DNA of 15,744 nucleotides from BM520 sp964594665 (GTDB taxonomy: Bacteria > Bacteroidota > Bacteroidia > Bacteroidales > BM520), in NCBI GenBank assembly GCA_964594665.1, contig CAZQNY010000073.1, positions 1 to 15,744 of the forward strand, written 5' to 3'. The position numbers were made by a program, and so were the translations under genes. The notes beneath the pieces were generated by a model, which worked only from the letters and a program-made list of their open reading frames with translations, was not told the origin of the DNA and did not search any database. Below are positions 7,455-14,520 of this stretch, one piece after another (position 1 is the stretch's first letter; every line of letters starts with the position of its first letter).

Positions 7455-8573
7455 TCATATCAATTTCCGAATAATTGCATCAAACATCATCATCCCTGTC
7501 TTTATCAATTCATCCGGAAAATCATACTCCGCATTATGAAGGTTAGGGCAGTCTTCACCTGCACCTAAGCCAAACATGGCGCCCGGGTATTGCATGGTGA
7601 AATGCCCAAAATCTTCCGACCATTTGAAGGGTTCGTCACCTTTAATAATCTGAAGCCCTAAATTATTTGCAGCATCCACAATAGCTTTATTTGCCTTTTG
7701 ATGGCATTTTGTAGCAGGGAAGACTTCTGTAAAAGCAACTTCTGTTGTCAAAGATTCAGATTCCGCGATAGATAATATTTCCTGTTGGACGCAGTCAGAA
7801 AGCGAACCCATTTGGGTATTATTTCCGGCGCGAAGGGTTAGCATAATTTCTCCTTCACCCGGGCTGGTACCAAAGGCAACCTCTCCCACATTAAGGTGAA
7901 TAATTGTTACTTTCTGATATTTTTCAAAAGTCAGCGTTTTGATAAAGTTTACTATTCGGGCAATGGCAAAAGCAGGATTTATACCCTTCTCCGGTTCTGC
8001 AGCATGAGCGCTTTTTCCTTTGAGCCTAACGATCATTCCCTGCGAAGCGGAGGCAAACCAGCGCTCTTTTAGTATAATGCTGTGAATAGGTCTGCCCGGA
8101 ATATTATGCAAAGCAAAAACCTGATCAGGAATAAGATTCTCAGGCCAGTTGCTTAGCATAGCTTTTGCTCCGGCGCCGGTTTCTTCCGCAGGCTGAAAGA
8201 GGAGAATAGCCTTTCCTTTTTTTAAAGGTTCATCAGACAATCGCATTGCCAGCCCTGCAAGAATTGCTGTATGCCCGTCATGGCCGCATTTATGGGATAC
8301 TCCCGGATTTGCAGAGCAATAGGCTAAATCATGCGTCTCATTTATGGGCAATGCATCTATATCACCGCGTATAAGTACTGTTTTGCCGGGATTCCCGGAA
8401 TCATACACCAGAATTATACCGTGTCCCCCAATATTTGAATATACTTCCTGAGGCTTTCCAGCACCAATAAAATTCAATATGCGTTTTGCTGTTTTCACTT
8501 CATTTCCCGAGAGCTCAGGATTACAGTGCAATTCATGACGAAATTCGGTAAGTTTTTTTATCAGATCATCCAT
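7455..8573 (-). CDS. M20D family amidohydrolase (N-acyl-amino-acid / hippurate hydrolase type)
   Basis: This is a cytoplasmic metal-dependent hydrolase of 372 residues that would cleave an amide bond in an N-acylated amino acid or similar small compound. Family motifs appear in order: LHCNPELSGNE (about 15-25), RGDIDALP (69-76), CGHDGHTA with metal ligands C96 and H98 (96-103), FQPAEETGAGA with E130/E131 (126-136), H156 in ALHNIPG, and a C-terminal ligand H346 in NLHNAEYDFPDE. The region between about 170 and 290 is the lid/dimerisation domain. It is slightly shorter than typical members (about 380-400). No signal peptide is present. The ATG at 8573 lies 6 bases after a TACCTTTG box. It sits 23 bases downstream of a ClC gene and could also be read through from it. 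The exact substrate cannot be told. Confidence 0.9.
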   Translation of the reverse strand: MDDLIKKLTEFRHELHCNPELSGNEVKTAKRILNFIGAGKPQEVYSNIGGHGIILVYDSGNPGKTVLIRGDIDALPINETHDLAYCSANPGVSHKCGHDGHTAILAGLAMRLSDEPLKKGKAILLFQPAEETGAGAKAMLSNWPENLIPDQVFALHNIPGRPIHSIILKERWFASASQGMIVRLKGKSAHAAEPEKGINPAFAIARIVNFIKTLTFEKYQKVTIIHLNVGEVAFGTSPGEGEIMLTLRAGNNTQMGSLSDCVQQEILSIAESESLTTEVAFTEVFPATKCHQKANKAIVDAANNLGLQIIKGDEPFKWSEDFGHFTMQYPGAMFGLGAGEDCPNLHNAEYDFPDELIKTGMMMFDAIIRKLI

Positions 8574-8579
8574 TAATCA

Positions 8580-8587
8580 CAAAGGTA
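8580..8587 (-). promoter_or_regulatory. Candidate -7 box of the M20 amidohydrolase gene
   Basis: TACCTTTG on the minus strand matches TAnnTTTG and ends 6 bases before the ATG at 8573. The -33 region would fall inside the end of the ClC gene, and I see no TTTG there. If used, the transcript would be nearly leaderless. Confidence 0.45.
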
Positions 8588-8596
8588 CAAAAAGCA

Positions 8597-10372
8597 CTAT
8601 TCATCGGAAAAATCACGCAGGCGCTCACGGTAGGTGGAGAACACCTGTGCCCGGCTTACAAAGCCCACATATTTCCCTCTGTCGAGCACAGGAATATTAT
8701 AATGCCTTGATTTACTGAACTTTCGTGCCACGGATTCCATAGATTCATTGATATCAATGTGAACATCAGGGACATACATAAGATCTCTTACAAAGGTGGT
8801 ATCATACATATCATGATTAAAAATAATATGCCTGACATCATTGATAAACACAACACCCAGAAAATCATTGTCTTGGCTGATCACCGGAAAAACATTCCTT
8901 TCAGAGGTGGAGACTGCTTTTACAAACTGACGCAGGGAATCATCTTCATTAACAGTAGTGAAATTTCGCTCAATAAGCGGTTTAATGCTCATCATGGTAA
9001 GAACAGCTTTATCCTTGTGATGCGTTATAAGCTCTCCCCGTTCAGCCAGGCGGCAATGATAAATACTGTGTTTTTCAAAAAGTATAATGGTAAGATACGA
9101 TATCGTGGAAGTAATTATCAAAGGCATAAAAAGTGCATAGCCACCGGTAATTTCAGCAATAAGAAATATGGCCGTCATGGGGGCATGAAGCACACCGGAA
9201 AGCAGGCCTGCCATTCCCACAAGGGCAAAATTACATTCGGAAACAGGCAGAAAAAGAAGCTCATTATTAAAGCGGGCAGCAATAAACCCTGCCAGGCCAC
9301 CAATAAAAAGTGATGGAGCAAAAATACCACCAATACCTCCACTGCCATTGGTTAAAGCCATGGCAACAACTTTTAACATCATAATACAAAAGGTGATGAC
9401 TAAAAGCAGCCAGTAATTATCACGAAAGCCAAAGAAGAAGCTATTATCCACCAGGGTCGTTGCATTACCATTAAAAATTGCATTCAGGGTAGAATATCCT
9501 TCACCAAAAAGAGGAGGAAAAAGAAAAATCAATAAACCCAGTGCCAGCCCGCCAATCAAAGCCCGCCACCATGGATTTTTAATGCGATGGATTAGTTTCT
9601 CGGTTCTGCCCGTCATTCTCGTTACATACAACGAAACAAACCCACAGAGTATCCCAAGCACAATATAATGCGGAATATGCGGAATCTGAAAGGCCTCGGA
9701 AACTTCCGGGGTAAAAAGAACCTCATTACCCATAAAAAGATATGCCAGAGAAGCAGCCGTAACCGCAGAGATAAGCAATGGCAACAATGATGCCATGGTA
9801 AGGTCTATCATCAGAATTTCAAGCACGAAAACCAATCCGGCTAATGGTGCTTTGAAAATCCCCGCAATAGCACCTGCTGCACCACATCCGGCAAGCAAGG
9901 TTAATTTTTTATAATTAAGATGAAAATAGCGACCAAGGTTAGAACCTATGGCAGATCCTGTTAACACTACCGGCGCCTCAGCACCCACTGAACCACCAAA
10001 GCTGATGGTAAGAATACTTGTTACCACACTACTCCAGGTATTATGAGACTTTATGATGCTGTTCTTCCGTGAAATTGCATATAAAATTTTACTCACACCA
10101 TGGCTTAAATCATCGCGAACAACGAATTTTATAAATAATACGGTAAGAACAATACCGGTCACAGGATAAACAAGGTACATCCAGCTTCCGGTTTCCGGGT
10201 TAAAGCCACCGGTAAGCAAATGCGACATATAATGCAGGGTATTCTTCAGCACAATAGCTGCAAAGCCGCTGATCAGGCCAACAATAAAGGCAAGCAGCAG
10301 GATAAACTGTCGCTGATTAATGTGTTTGTTGACCCACACATTTATTTTACCTGATAATGAATTCGCGCTCAT
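8597..10372 (-). CDS. ClC family anion channel/antiporter with CBS pair (copy 1)
   Basis: This is an inner-membrane chloride-type anion transporter of 591 residues. The membrane part (about 20-435) carries degenerate ClC signatures: SHGVS (90-94) where ClC-ec1 has GSGIP, GAEAP (130-134) where it has GREGP, keeping the gating glutamate as E132, and GIFAP (349-353). Y438 in SIYHCRLAERG aligns with the central tyrosine Y445. The internal proton glutamate (E203 in ClC-ec1, in IIEEM) is replaced by I186 in VLEIL, as in animal ClC channels, which have Val there. A CBS pair follows (about 463-520 and 530-585), usually a nucleotide-binding control module. The ATG at 10372 lies 7 bases after a good promoter. 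It is a paralogue of the gene immediately upstream (10456-12237). Whether it is a channel or an antiporter is undecided. Confidence 0.9.
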   Translation of the reverse strand: MSANSLSGKINVWVNKHINQRQFILLLAFIVGLISGFAAIVLKNTLHYMSHLLTGGFNPETGSWMYLVYPVTGIVLTVLFIKFVVRDDLSHGVSKILYAISRKNSIIKSHNTWSSVVTSILTISFGGSVGAEAPVVLTGSAIGSNLGRYFHLNYKKLTLLAGCGAAGAIAGIFKAPLAGLVFVLEILMIDLTMASLLPLLISAVTAASLAYLFMGNEVLFTPEVSEAFQIPHIPHYIVLGILCGFVSLYVTRMTGRTEKLIHRIKNPWWRALIGGLALGLLIFLFPPLFGEGYSTLNAIFNGNATTLVDNSFFFGFRDNYWLLLVITFCIMMLKVVAMALTNGSGGIGGIFAPSLFIGGLAGFIAARFNNELLFLPVSECNFALVGMAGLLSGVLHAPMTAIFLIAEITGGYALFMPLIITSTISYLTIILFEKHSIYHCRLAERGELITHHKDKAVLTMMSIKPLIERNFTTVNEDDSLRQFVKAVSTSERNVFPVISQDNDFLGVVFINDVRHIIFNHDMYDTTFVRDLMYVPDVHIDINESMESVARKFSKSRHYNIPVLDRGKYVGFVSRAQVFSTYRERLRDFSDE

Positions 10373-10379
10373 GGGGCGG

Positions 10380-10411
10380 CAAAAGTAGAGAACATCAACA
10401 TCAAATTCAAA
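10380..10411 (-). promoter_or_regulatory. Bacteroidota-type promoter of ClC copy 1
   Basis: Minus-strand TTTG (10408-10411), 20 bases, then TACTTTTG (10380-10387) fits the -33/-7 consensus well. The -7 box ends 7 bases before the ATG, so the leader would be close to zero. It shows that the two ClC genes can be transcribed separately. Confidence 0.65.
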
Positions 10412-10455
10412 CTTGTGAGAGGAAAATATTAAAATGAATCAGCTATTGTAAAATA

Positions 10456-12237
10456 CTAGTCTTCAGAGTGAAGGCGCATCATACGACGATAGGTGGAGAA
10501 AAGCTTGGCGCGTGAGATAAAACCCACATATTTTCCATTCTTTACCACCGGAAGATTAAAATTATCTGAAAGCCGGAATTTATTGGCTACATCTTCCATG
10601 GGCTCATCAATATCAATGACCGGCTCCGGCATAAATGTATACTCCTTAACCTTGTGCGAATCATATAACTCCGGCTTAAACATCACTTTTCGTACATCAT
10701 CGAGAAATACGATCCCATGAAAATTTTCTTCATCATCAATAACCGGATATATGTTTCTGGTGCTTTTGGATATGGCATCACAGAGCTGCCCCAGAGTGTC
10801 ATCAGGATGTACGGTAATAAACTTCTTTTCCACAAGCTTACAGGTCTCCATCATGGATAGTACTGCTTTATCCTTATGGTGCGTAATTAGTTCCTTGCGC
10901 TCTGCCAGCTGAAAAGTATATACCGAATTGGAAACAAAAATCCTTACTGTTGCATAGCTAAAAGTAGCCGTAATCATTAAGGGTACAAACATCTGATAGC
11001 CGCCGGTAATATCACCTATAAGAAAAATTCCTGTTAGCGGTGCATGTAATACGCCGGCGATCATTCCTGCCATCCCAAGAAGTGACATGTTTTCAGGTAA
11101 AAAAACACTATCGCCAAACAAATGAACGACCAGTGTAAAAAGAACGCCTATGTTGGCACCCATAAACAATGTTGGTGCAAAAATGCCTCCTACCCCTCCG
11201 GCACCAAACGTAATAGATGCTGCGATTACTTTCAGCAGTATAAGGGCAAGAATCAGAATCATATACATCGTAGGATCACTCGCCCAGGAGCCCAAAAAAG
11301 AGGTATCGAAAATAGAAAATGCTTCTCCTTTCAAACAGGCATTGGTAACATCATAGCCCTCACCATAAAGTGCAGGAAAAAGCAAAATCAGTAAACCCAG
11401 CGATAAGGCGCCAATAATCCAGCGGTTATAATCTCCTTTAATTTTTTCAAAGAGTCCATGTATCCATATATAAACTTTTGTAAAATAAACCGAAAAAAGA
11501 CCGGCAACGATTCCCAGCAGTATATAAAAATGGATCTGTGAAAAATCAAAAGAAGTATGAATTTCAAAAGGATACAAGACATCCTGACCCAGGAAAAGAT
11601 AACTTGTTACAACAGCAGTAACAGAAGCCAGTAACAAAGGAATAAGTGCCGCCATGGTGAGGTCGAGCATAATTACCTCCAGGGCAAAAACAATAGCTGC
11701 AATGGGGGCTTTAAAAATCGCTGCCATTGCCCCTGCAGAGGCACAACCAAGAAGCAATGTTATCTGTTTGTAATTCAGATGCATCAGCCGCCCGATATTG
11801 GCACCATATGCTGCCCCCGTTGCTACTGTCGGGCCCTCAAGCCCTACAGAACCCCCAAAACCAACCGTAACAGCACTGGCAATAATTGATGAAAACATGT
11901 TGTGAGGCCGGATATGGCCGTTGTTCTTTGAAATACCATACAACACATTGGGTATACCATGGCGCACAGGCTGGCGAAGAATATATTTTATAAATAAAAC
12001 CACCAACAATAGCCCAATGGCCGGAAGAATCACGTAGCCCACATGGTAATCTTCAACAATAGGGTTATTGCGGAGAATATTGGCAATGAAATGCACGCTT
12101 CTCTTAATCACCACTGCGGCAATACCGGCCGTAAAGCCAATGATGATACTTAGAAAGATCATAAAAGTACGGTCACTCATATGGCGTACGCGCCAAATCA
12201 GGAATTGCTTAAGGATCTTTTTAAAACGAGCTTGCAT
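10456..12237 (-). CDS. ClC family anion channel/antiporter with CBS pair (copy 2)
   Basis: This is an inner-membrane anion transporter of 593 residues, a paralogue of the downstream gene over its whole length. Signatures are closer to canonical than in copy 1: RHGIP (92-96), GLEGP (132-136) with gating glutamate E134, GIFAP (351-355), and the central tyrosine Y440 in SVYTFQLAERK. The internal proton-glutamate site is V188 in ALEVIM, the residue seen in animal ClC channels. The serine that coordinates chloride in GSGIP is His in both copies. CBS domains lie at about 465-520 and 532-587. I choose the ATG at 12237. The frame stays open to an ATG at 12333, but those extra 32 residues (KFHKED, KFHKDF, FHKK) are translated intergenic repeat and would span the promoter. 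The gene ends 83 bases before the copy 1 start, with no terminator seen. Confidence 0.9.
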   Translation of the reverse strand: MQARFKKILKQFLIWRVRHMSDRTFMIFLSIIIGFTAGIAAVVIKRSVHFIANILRNNPIVEDYHVGYVILPAIGLLLVVLFIKYILRQPVRHGIPNVLYGISKNNGHIRPHNMFSSIIASAVTVGFGGSVGLEGPTVATGAAYGANIGRLMHLNYKQITLLLGCASAGAMAAIFKAPIAAIVFALEVIMLDLTMAALIPLLLASVTAVVTSYLFLGQDVLYPFEIHTSFDFSQIHFYILLGIVAGLFSVYFTKVYIWIHGLFEKIKGDYNRWIIGALSLGLLILLFPALYGEGYDVTNACLKGEAFSIFDTSFLGSWASDPTMYMILILALILLKVIAASITFGAGGVGGIFAPTLFMGANIGVLFTLVVHLFGDSVFLPENMSLLGMAGMIAGVLHAPLTGIFLIGDITGGYQMFVPLMITATFSYATVRIFVSNSVYTFQLAERKELITHHKDKAVLSMMETCKLVEKKFITVHPDDTLGQLCDAISKSTRNIYPVIDDEENFHGIVFLDDVRKVMFKPELYDSHKVKEYTFMPEPVIDIDEPMEDVANKFRLSDNFNLPVVKNGKYVGFISRAKLFSTYRRMMRLHSED

Positions 12238-12244
12238 GGTAGGG

Positions 12245-12274
12245 CAAAAATAGGATGTTTTTTTGTGGAACAAA
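12245..12274 (-). promoter_or_regulatory. Bacteroidota-type promoter of ClC copy 2
   Basis: Minus-strand TTTG (12271-12274), 18 bases, then TATTTTTG (12245-12252) fits the -33/-7 consensus. The -7 box ends 7 bases before the ATG at 12237. The -33 box lies in the tandem repeat at 12254-12316. This promoter is the main reason for rejecting the longer start at 12333. Confidence 0.6.
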
Positions 12275-12316
12275 AAATCTTTGTGGAACTTCGTGTCTTC
12301 TTTGTGAAACTTTGCG
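12254..12316. repeat. Tandem 21-base intergenic repeat, CGAAGTTCCRCAAAG type
   Basis: On the minus strand three contiguous units of about 21 bases can be read. CGCAAAGTTTCACAAAG begins the unit at 12296-12316. CACGAAGTTCCACAAAG begins the unit at 12275-12295. A degraded third unit with GTTCCACAAA lies at 12254-12274. The same unit occurs, in the opposite orientation, in the repeats at 13733-13865 and 15531-15718. It fills most of the divergent gap between ClC copy 2 and radA and contributes TTTG boxes to the promoters on both sides. Confidence 0.65.
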
Positions 12317-12341
12317 TAATAGCTCCTTTTCAATACCTTTG
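12311..12341 (+). promoter_or_regulatory. Bacteroidota-type promoter of radA
   Basis: TTTG (12311-12314), 19 bases, then TACCTTTG (12334-12341) is a textbook match to the -33/-7 consensus and spacing. The -7 box ends 17 bases before the radA ATG. The -33 box is inside the last unit of the tandem repeat. Confidence 0.7.
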
Positions 12342-12358
12342 ATAATTATTCTTAAATC

Positions 12359-13729
12359 ATGGCGAAAAGCAAAAGCATATACATCTGTAGTAACTGTGGC
12401 GCGCAGAGCGCCAAGTGGATTGGTCGCTGCCCATCCTGTGGCGAATGGAATACATACGTGGAAGAGGTTATTGAGAAAGAAAAGGCCGCTCCCGGTTGGC
12501 GAAAACCAGAAGAACAAAAGAAAGTTGCCAAAGCCGTCCCTATTCATGAGGTACCGGCAGGCTTCGAAAAACGCTCCGAAACCCTCGACAAAGAATTCAA
12601 CCGTGTCCTCGGCGGTGGCATCGTTTCCGGATCTATCGTTCTTCTCGGTGGTGAGCCCGGAATCGGAAAATCGACCCTTATGCTACAGGTAGCGCTCAAG
12701 CAAACCGTTATGAAGATCCTTTACATCAGCGGTGAGGAGAGCGTGAGTCAGATACGGATGCGCGCAGCACGCCTTGGTATGAAAGAGGCACCACATCTTT
12801 ACCTACTCTCTGAAACCAACACCGAAGCGATCTTCCGCCAGGCCCGTGAAATACAACCCGACCTGCTTATCGTCGATTCTGTACAGACACTGCAATCAGA
12901 GCTGCTCGACAGTGCAGCCGGAAGCATCTCCCAGATCCGCGAGTGCGCCGGAGAGATGCAGCGTTTCGCCAAAGCAACCATGACTCCCGTATTCCTCATC
13001 GGGCATATTACCAAAGACGGCACGCTGGCAGGTCCCAAGCTTTTAGAGCATATGGTGGATACAGTGATACAGTTTGAGGGCGACAGAAACTATGGCTACC
13101 GTATCCTGCGCTCGGTGAAGAACCGCTACGGCTCAACCTCCGAGCTGGGAATCTACGAGATGCAGCAGACCGGACTTCGTGAGGTCTCCAACCCATCAGA
13201 AATTCTGCTTTCACAACGCGACGAGAACCTCAGTGGTGTGACTGTTTCTGCAACGGTGGAAGGAGTACGTCCGTTATTAATCGAAGTGCAGGCGCTGGTG
13301 AGTAATGCCGCTTATGGCACACCGCAACGTACCGCCAACGGCTTCGACCTGCGGCGCATGAACATGCTCCTGGCTGTACTTGAGAAACGACTGGGCTTCC
13401 GCATGGGTACCAAAGACGTATTTGTAAACATCGCCGGCGGATTGAAGGTGAATGAACCTGCCACTGATTTGGCCGTCATCGCCGCTATCCTCTCCAGCAA
13501 CGACGATGTGGCAATCCCGCAGGATGTATGCTTCGCAGCAGAGACCGGCCTCAGCGGCGAGATTCGCCCTGTTGTGCGCGTGGAGAACCGCATCAGCGAA
13601 GCAGAGAAGCTGGGGTTCAAGAAGATTTATATTTCAAGGTATAATGTAAAAGGATTAGATACTGCTCGTTTCAATATTGAGATTGTTCCGGTGGGAACGC
13701 TGGAGGAGGTTTACAGGAAGCTTTTTTGA
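12359..13729 (+). CDS. radA: DNA repair protein RadA (Sms)
   Basis: RadA is a RecA-like ATPase that helps process recombination intermediates by driving branch migration from RecA filaments. The 456-residue protein has all family parts in order: a four-cysteine zinc finger (C10, C13, C24, C27), Walker A GGEPGIGKST (97-106), Walker B LLIVDS (169-174), the RadA-specific motif KNRYG (254-258), and a C-terminal Lon-protease-like domain (about 285-456; VNIAGGLKVNEPATDLAV). Length is typical. The ATG at 12359 begins at the conserved MAKSKSIYICSNCG and lies 17 bases after the promoter box. By hand count, line 12601-12660 is 63% G+C and 13501-13560 is also 63%, while 13621-13680 falls to 27% and a sampled line in the neighbouring ClC gene (11581-11640) is 42%. 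A repeat starts 4 bases after the stop. Confidence 0.97.
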   Translation: MAKSKSIYICSNCGAQSAKWIGRCPSCGEWNTYVEEVIEKEKAAPGWRKPEEQKKVAKAVPIHEVPAGFEKRSETLDKEFNRVLGGGIVSGSIVLLGGEPGIGKSTLMLQVALKQTVMKILYISGEESVSQIRMRAARLGMKEAPHLYLLSETNTEAIFRQAREIQPDLLIVDSVQTLQSELLDSAAGSISQIRECAGEMQRFAKATMTPVFLIGHITKDGTLAGPKLLEHMVDTVIQFEGDRNYGYRILRSVKNRYGSTSELGIYEMQQTGLREVSNPSEILLSQRDENLSGVTVSATVEGVRPLLIEVQALVSNAAYGTPQRTANGFDLRRMNMLLAVLEKRLGFRMGTKDVFVNIAGGLKVNEPATDLAVIAAILSSNDDVAIPQDVCFAAETGLSGEIRPVVRVENRISEAEKLGFKKIYISRYNVKGLDTARFNIEIVPVGTLEEVYRKLF

Positions 13730-13732
13730 TTT

Positions 13733-13865
13733 GTTATTTCGCGAAGTTCCGCAAAGAAAATCATAGCGCACCTTTGGCCTCTCAGCGTATCTCGGCGAAA
13801 TAACTTCTTTGAAAGATTTTGTAACTTTCTGAAATAAGTCTCTTTATTTGATAATTGTGTATCTA
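13733..13865. repeat. Interspersed repeat, copy A
   Basis: This is a repeat of about 132 bases, found again as a longer copy in the same direction at 15531-15718. The core (13733-13804) is closed by a perfect 10-base inverted repeat, GTTATTTCGC at 13733-13742 and GCGAAATAAC at 13795-13804. It contains one CGCGAAGTTCCGCAAAG unit and a stretch (AGCGCACCTTTGG, CCTCTCAGCGTA) identical in copy B. The tail ends in a 19-base sequence starting TTTGATAATT (13847-13865), also identical in copy B. No open reading frame or transposase is associated with it. The rest of the 199-base gap after radA (13866-13928) holds only TACCTTTA at 13892-13899, a weak -7-like box for the next gene. Confidence 0.75.
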
Positions 13866-13928
13866 TAGAGGAATTGAATGAAATATGTTGATACCTTTAC
13901 AAATGCGATCTAATCAAAAGTATAAATA

Positions 13929-14357
13929 TTGAAACGTTTTTTCTTCATCATAATAGTAATGATTTCAATGAACTCCTGCATAAAGGAGACTCCGGAAATA
14001 TATGGATACTATACCATTACAAACTTATGTGAAGATAATATAGAGATAAAATTGTATAATGTTGGGGTTCTAAGTGATTCGATGAATATTGCCTCAGGAG
14101 ATTGCCTTGAATATACATTCTATGATAAAGCAGGAGTACCGCAACCACCTCCTTTTATTGCAGATTCGCTCCTGGTGATATTTAATGATTCTGTATCCGT
14201 AATGCACTACCGTAATGAAGAGCAGTTGGTAGAACGAAGTTTATTGCTTGATGAGTCGTGGTCGGAGGTGAAGGTTAATGAATATGAATACCGGTTTGAT
14301 TATGTCTTTTCGGAGGATGACTATCTGGAAGCGGCTGAGATAATATCAATTTACTGA
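13929..14357 (+). CDS. Small orphan lipoprotein, TTG start
   Basis: I do not recognise this 142-residue protein. It has a lipoprotein signal: basic KR, hydrophobic FFFIIIVMIS, then MNSC with the lipidated cysteine at residue 17, so it should be anchored in a membrane facing the periplasm or cell surface. The mature part is acidic and strand-rich (YGYYTITNLCEDNIEIKLYN, SLLVIFNDSVSVMHYRN) without repeats or catalytic motifs that I can see. The TTG at 13929 is chosen because a TAA stop lies two codons upstream in frame, while the next ATG codons fall inside the hydrophobic signal. Base composition is AT-rich relative to radA. It is convergent with the FISUMP lipoprotein gene, and both lie between repeat copies A and B. 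Confidence 0.65.
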   Translation: MKRFFFIIIVMISMNSCIKETPEIYGYYTITNLCEDNIEIKLYNVGVLSDSMNIASGDCLEYTFYDKAGVPQPPPFIADSLLVIFNDSVSVMHYRNEEQLVERSLLLDESWSEVKVNEYEYRFDYVFSEDDYLEAAEIISIY

Positions 14358-14415
14358 AATCAAAATCAATTATTGTTAGGAACGCGGTGTCTCCAGTGTA
14401 TTATTAAGTTTTTTG

Positions 14416-14450
14416 AACCGGTCACAATATGTGACAGGTTATGGTTTTTA
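14416..14450 (+). terminator. Possible terminator hairpin behind the orphan lipoprotein
   Basis: AACCGGTCACA (14416-14426), loop ATA, TGTGACAGGTT (14430-14440) forms an 11-base stem with a single mismatch. It is followed by ATGG and a TTTTT run (14445-14449). On the minus strand no T-run follows, so it would act mainly for the plus-strand gene ending at 14357. The symmetric core GTCACA-ATA-TGTGAC could also be a protein-binding site. Confidence 0.4.
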
Positions 14451-14510
14451 GGAGCACAGAGTTTTTTCACTGTGAAACACTTTGCATTACACTGAGCGAC
14501 ATTGTGTTCC
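14451..14510. repeat. Degenerate intergenic repeat, CACAGAG/CACTGTG type
   Basis: This 60-base unit begins GGAGCACA and ends TGTGTTCC, which are inverted with one G-T mismatch. It contains the palindrome TTTCAC-T-GTGAAA (14465-14477) and variants of CACAGAGTTT, CACTTTGCA and CACTGAG. It resembles, from memory, CACAGAGTTTCACTG-rich spacers seen between genes in other bacteria. It differs in sequence from the repeats at 1-75 and 13733-13865 but has the same form: short near-tandem units closed by inverted ends. TTTT follows at 14511. Confidence 0.45.
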
Positions 14511-14520
14511 TTTTAATGAC

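Noticed and set aside
12254..12316. CRISPR array
   Set aside because: The 21-base units are contiguous and degenerate with no unique spacers between them, and no cas gene is present.
12238..12333. A 32-residue N-terminal extension of ClC copy 2 with FHK repeats
   Set aside because: The extension is translated intergenic tandem repeat and overlaps the gene's own -33/-7 promoter. The copy 1 paralogue starts at the position matching the ATG at 12237.
12255..12692. A 145-codon plus-strand open frame overlapping radA
   Set aside because: It begins in the repeat and runs out of frame through the radA zinc finger and ATPase region; radA has complete family motifs in the other frame.
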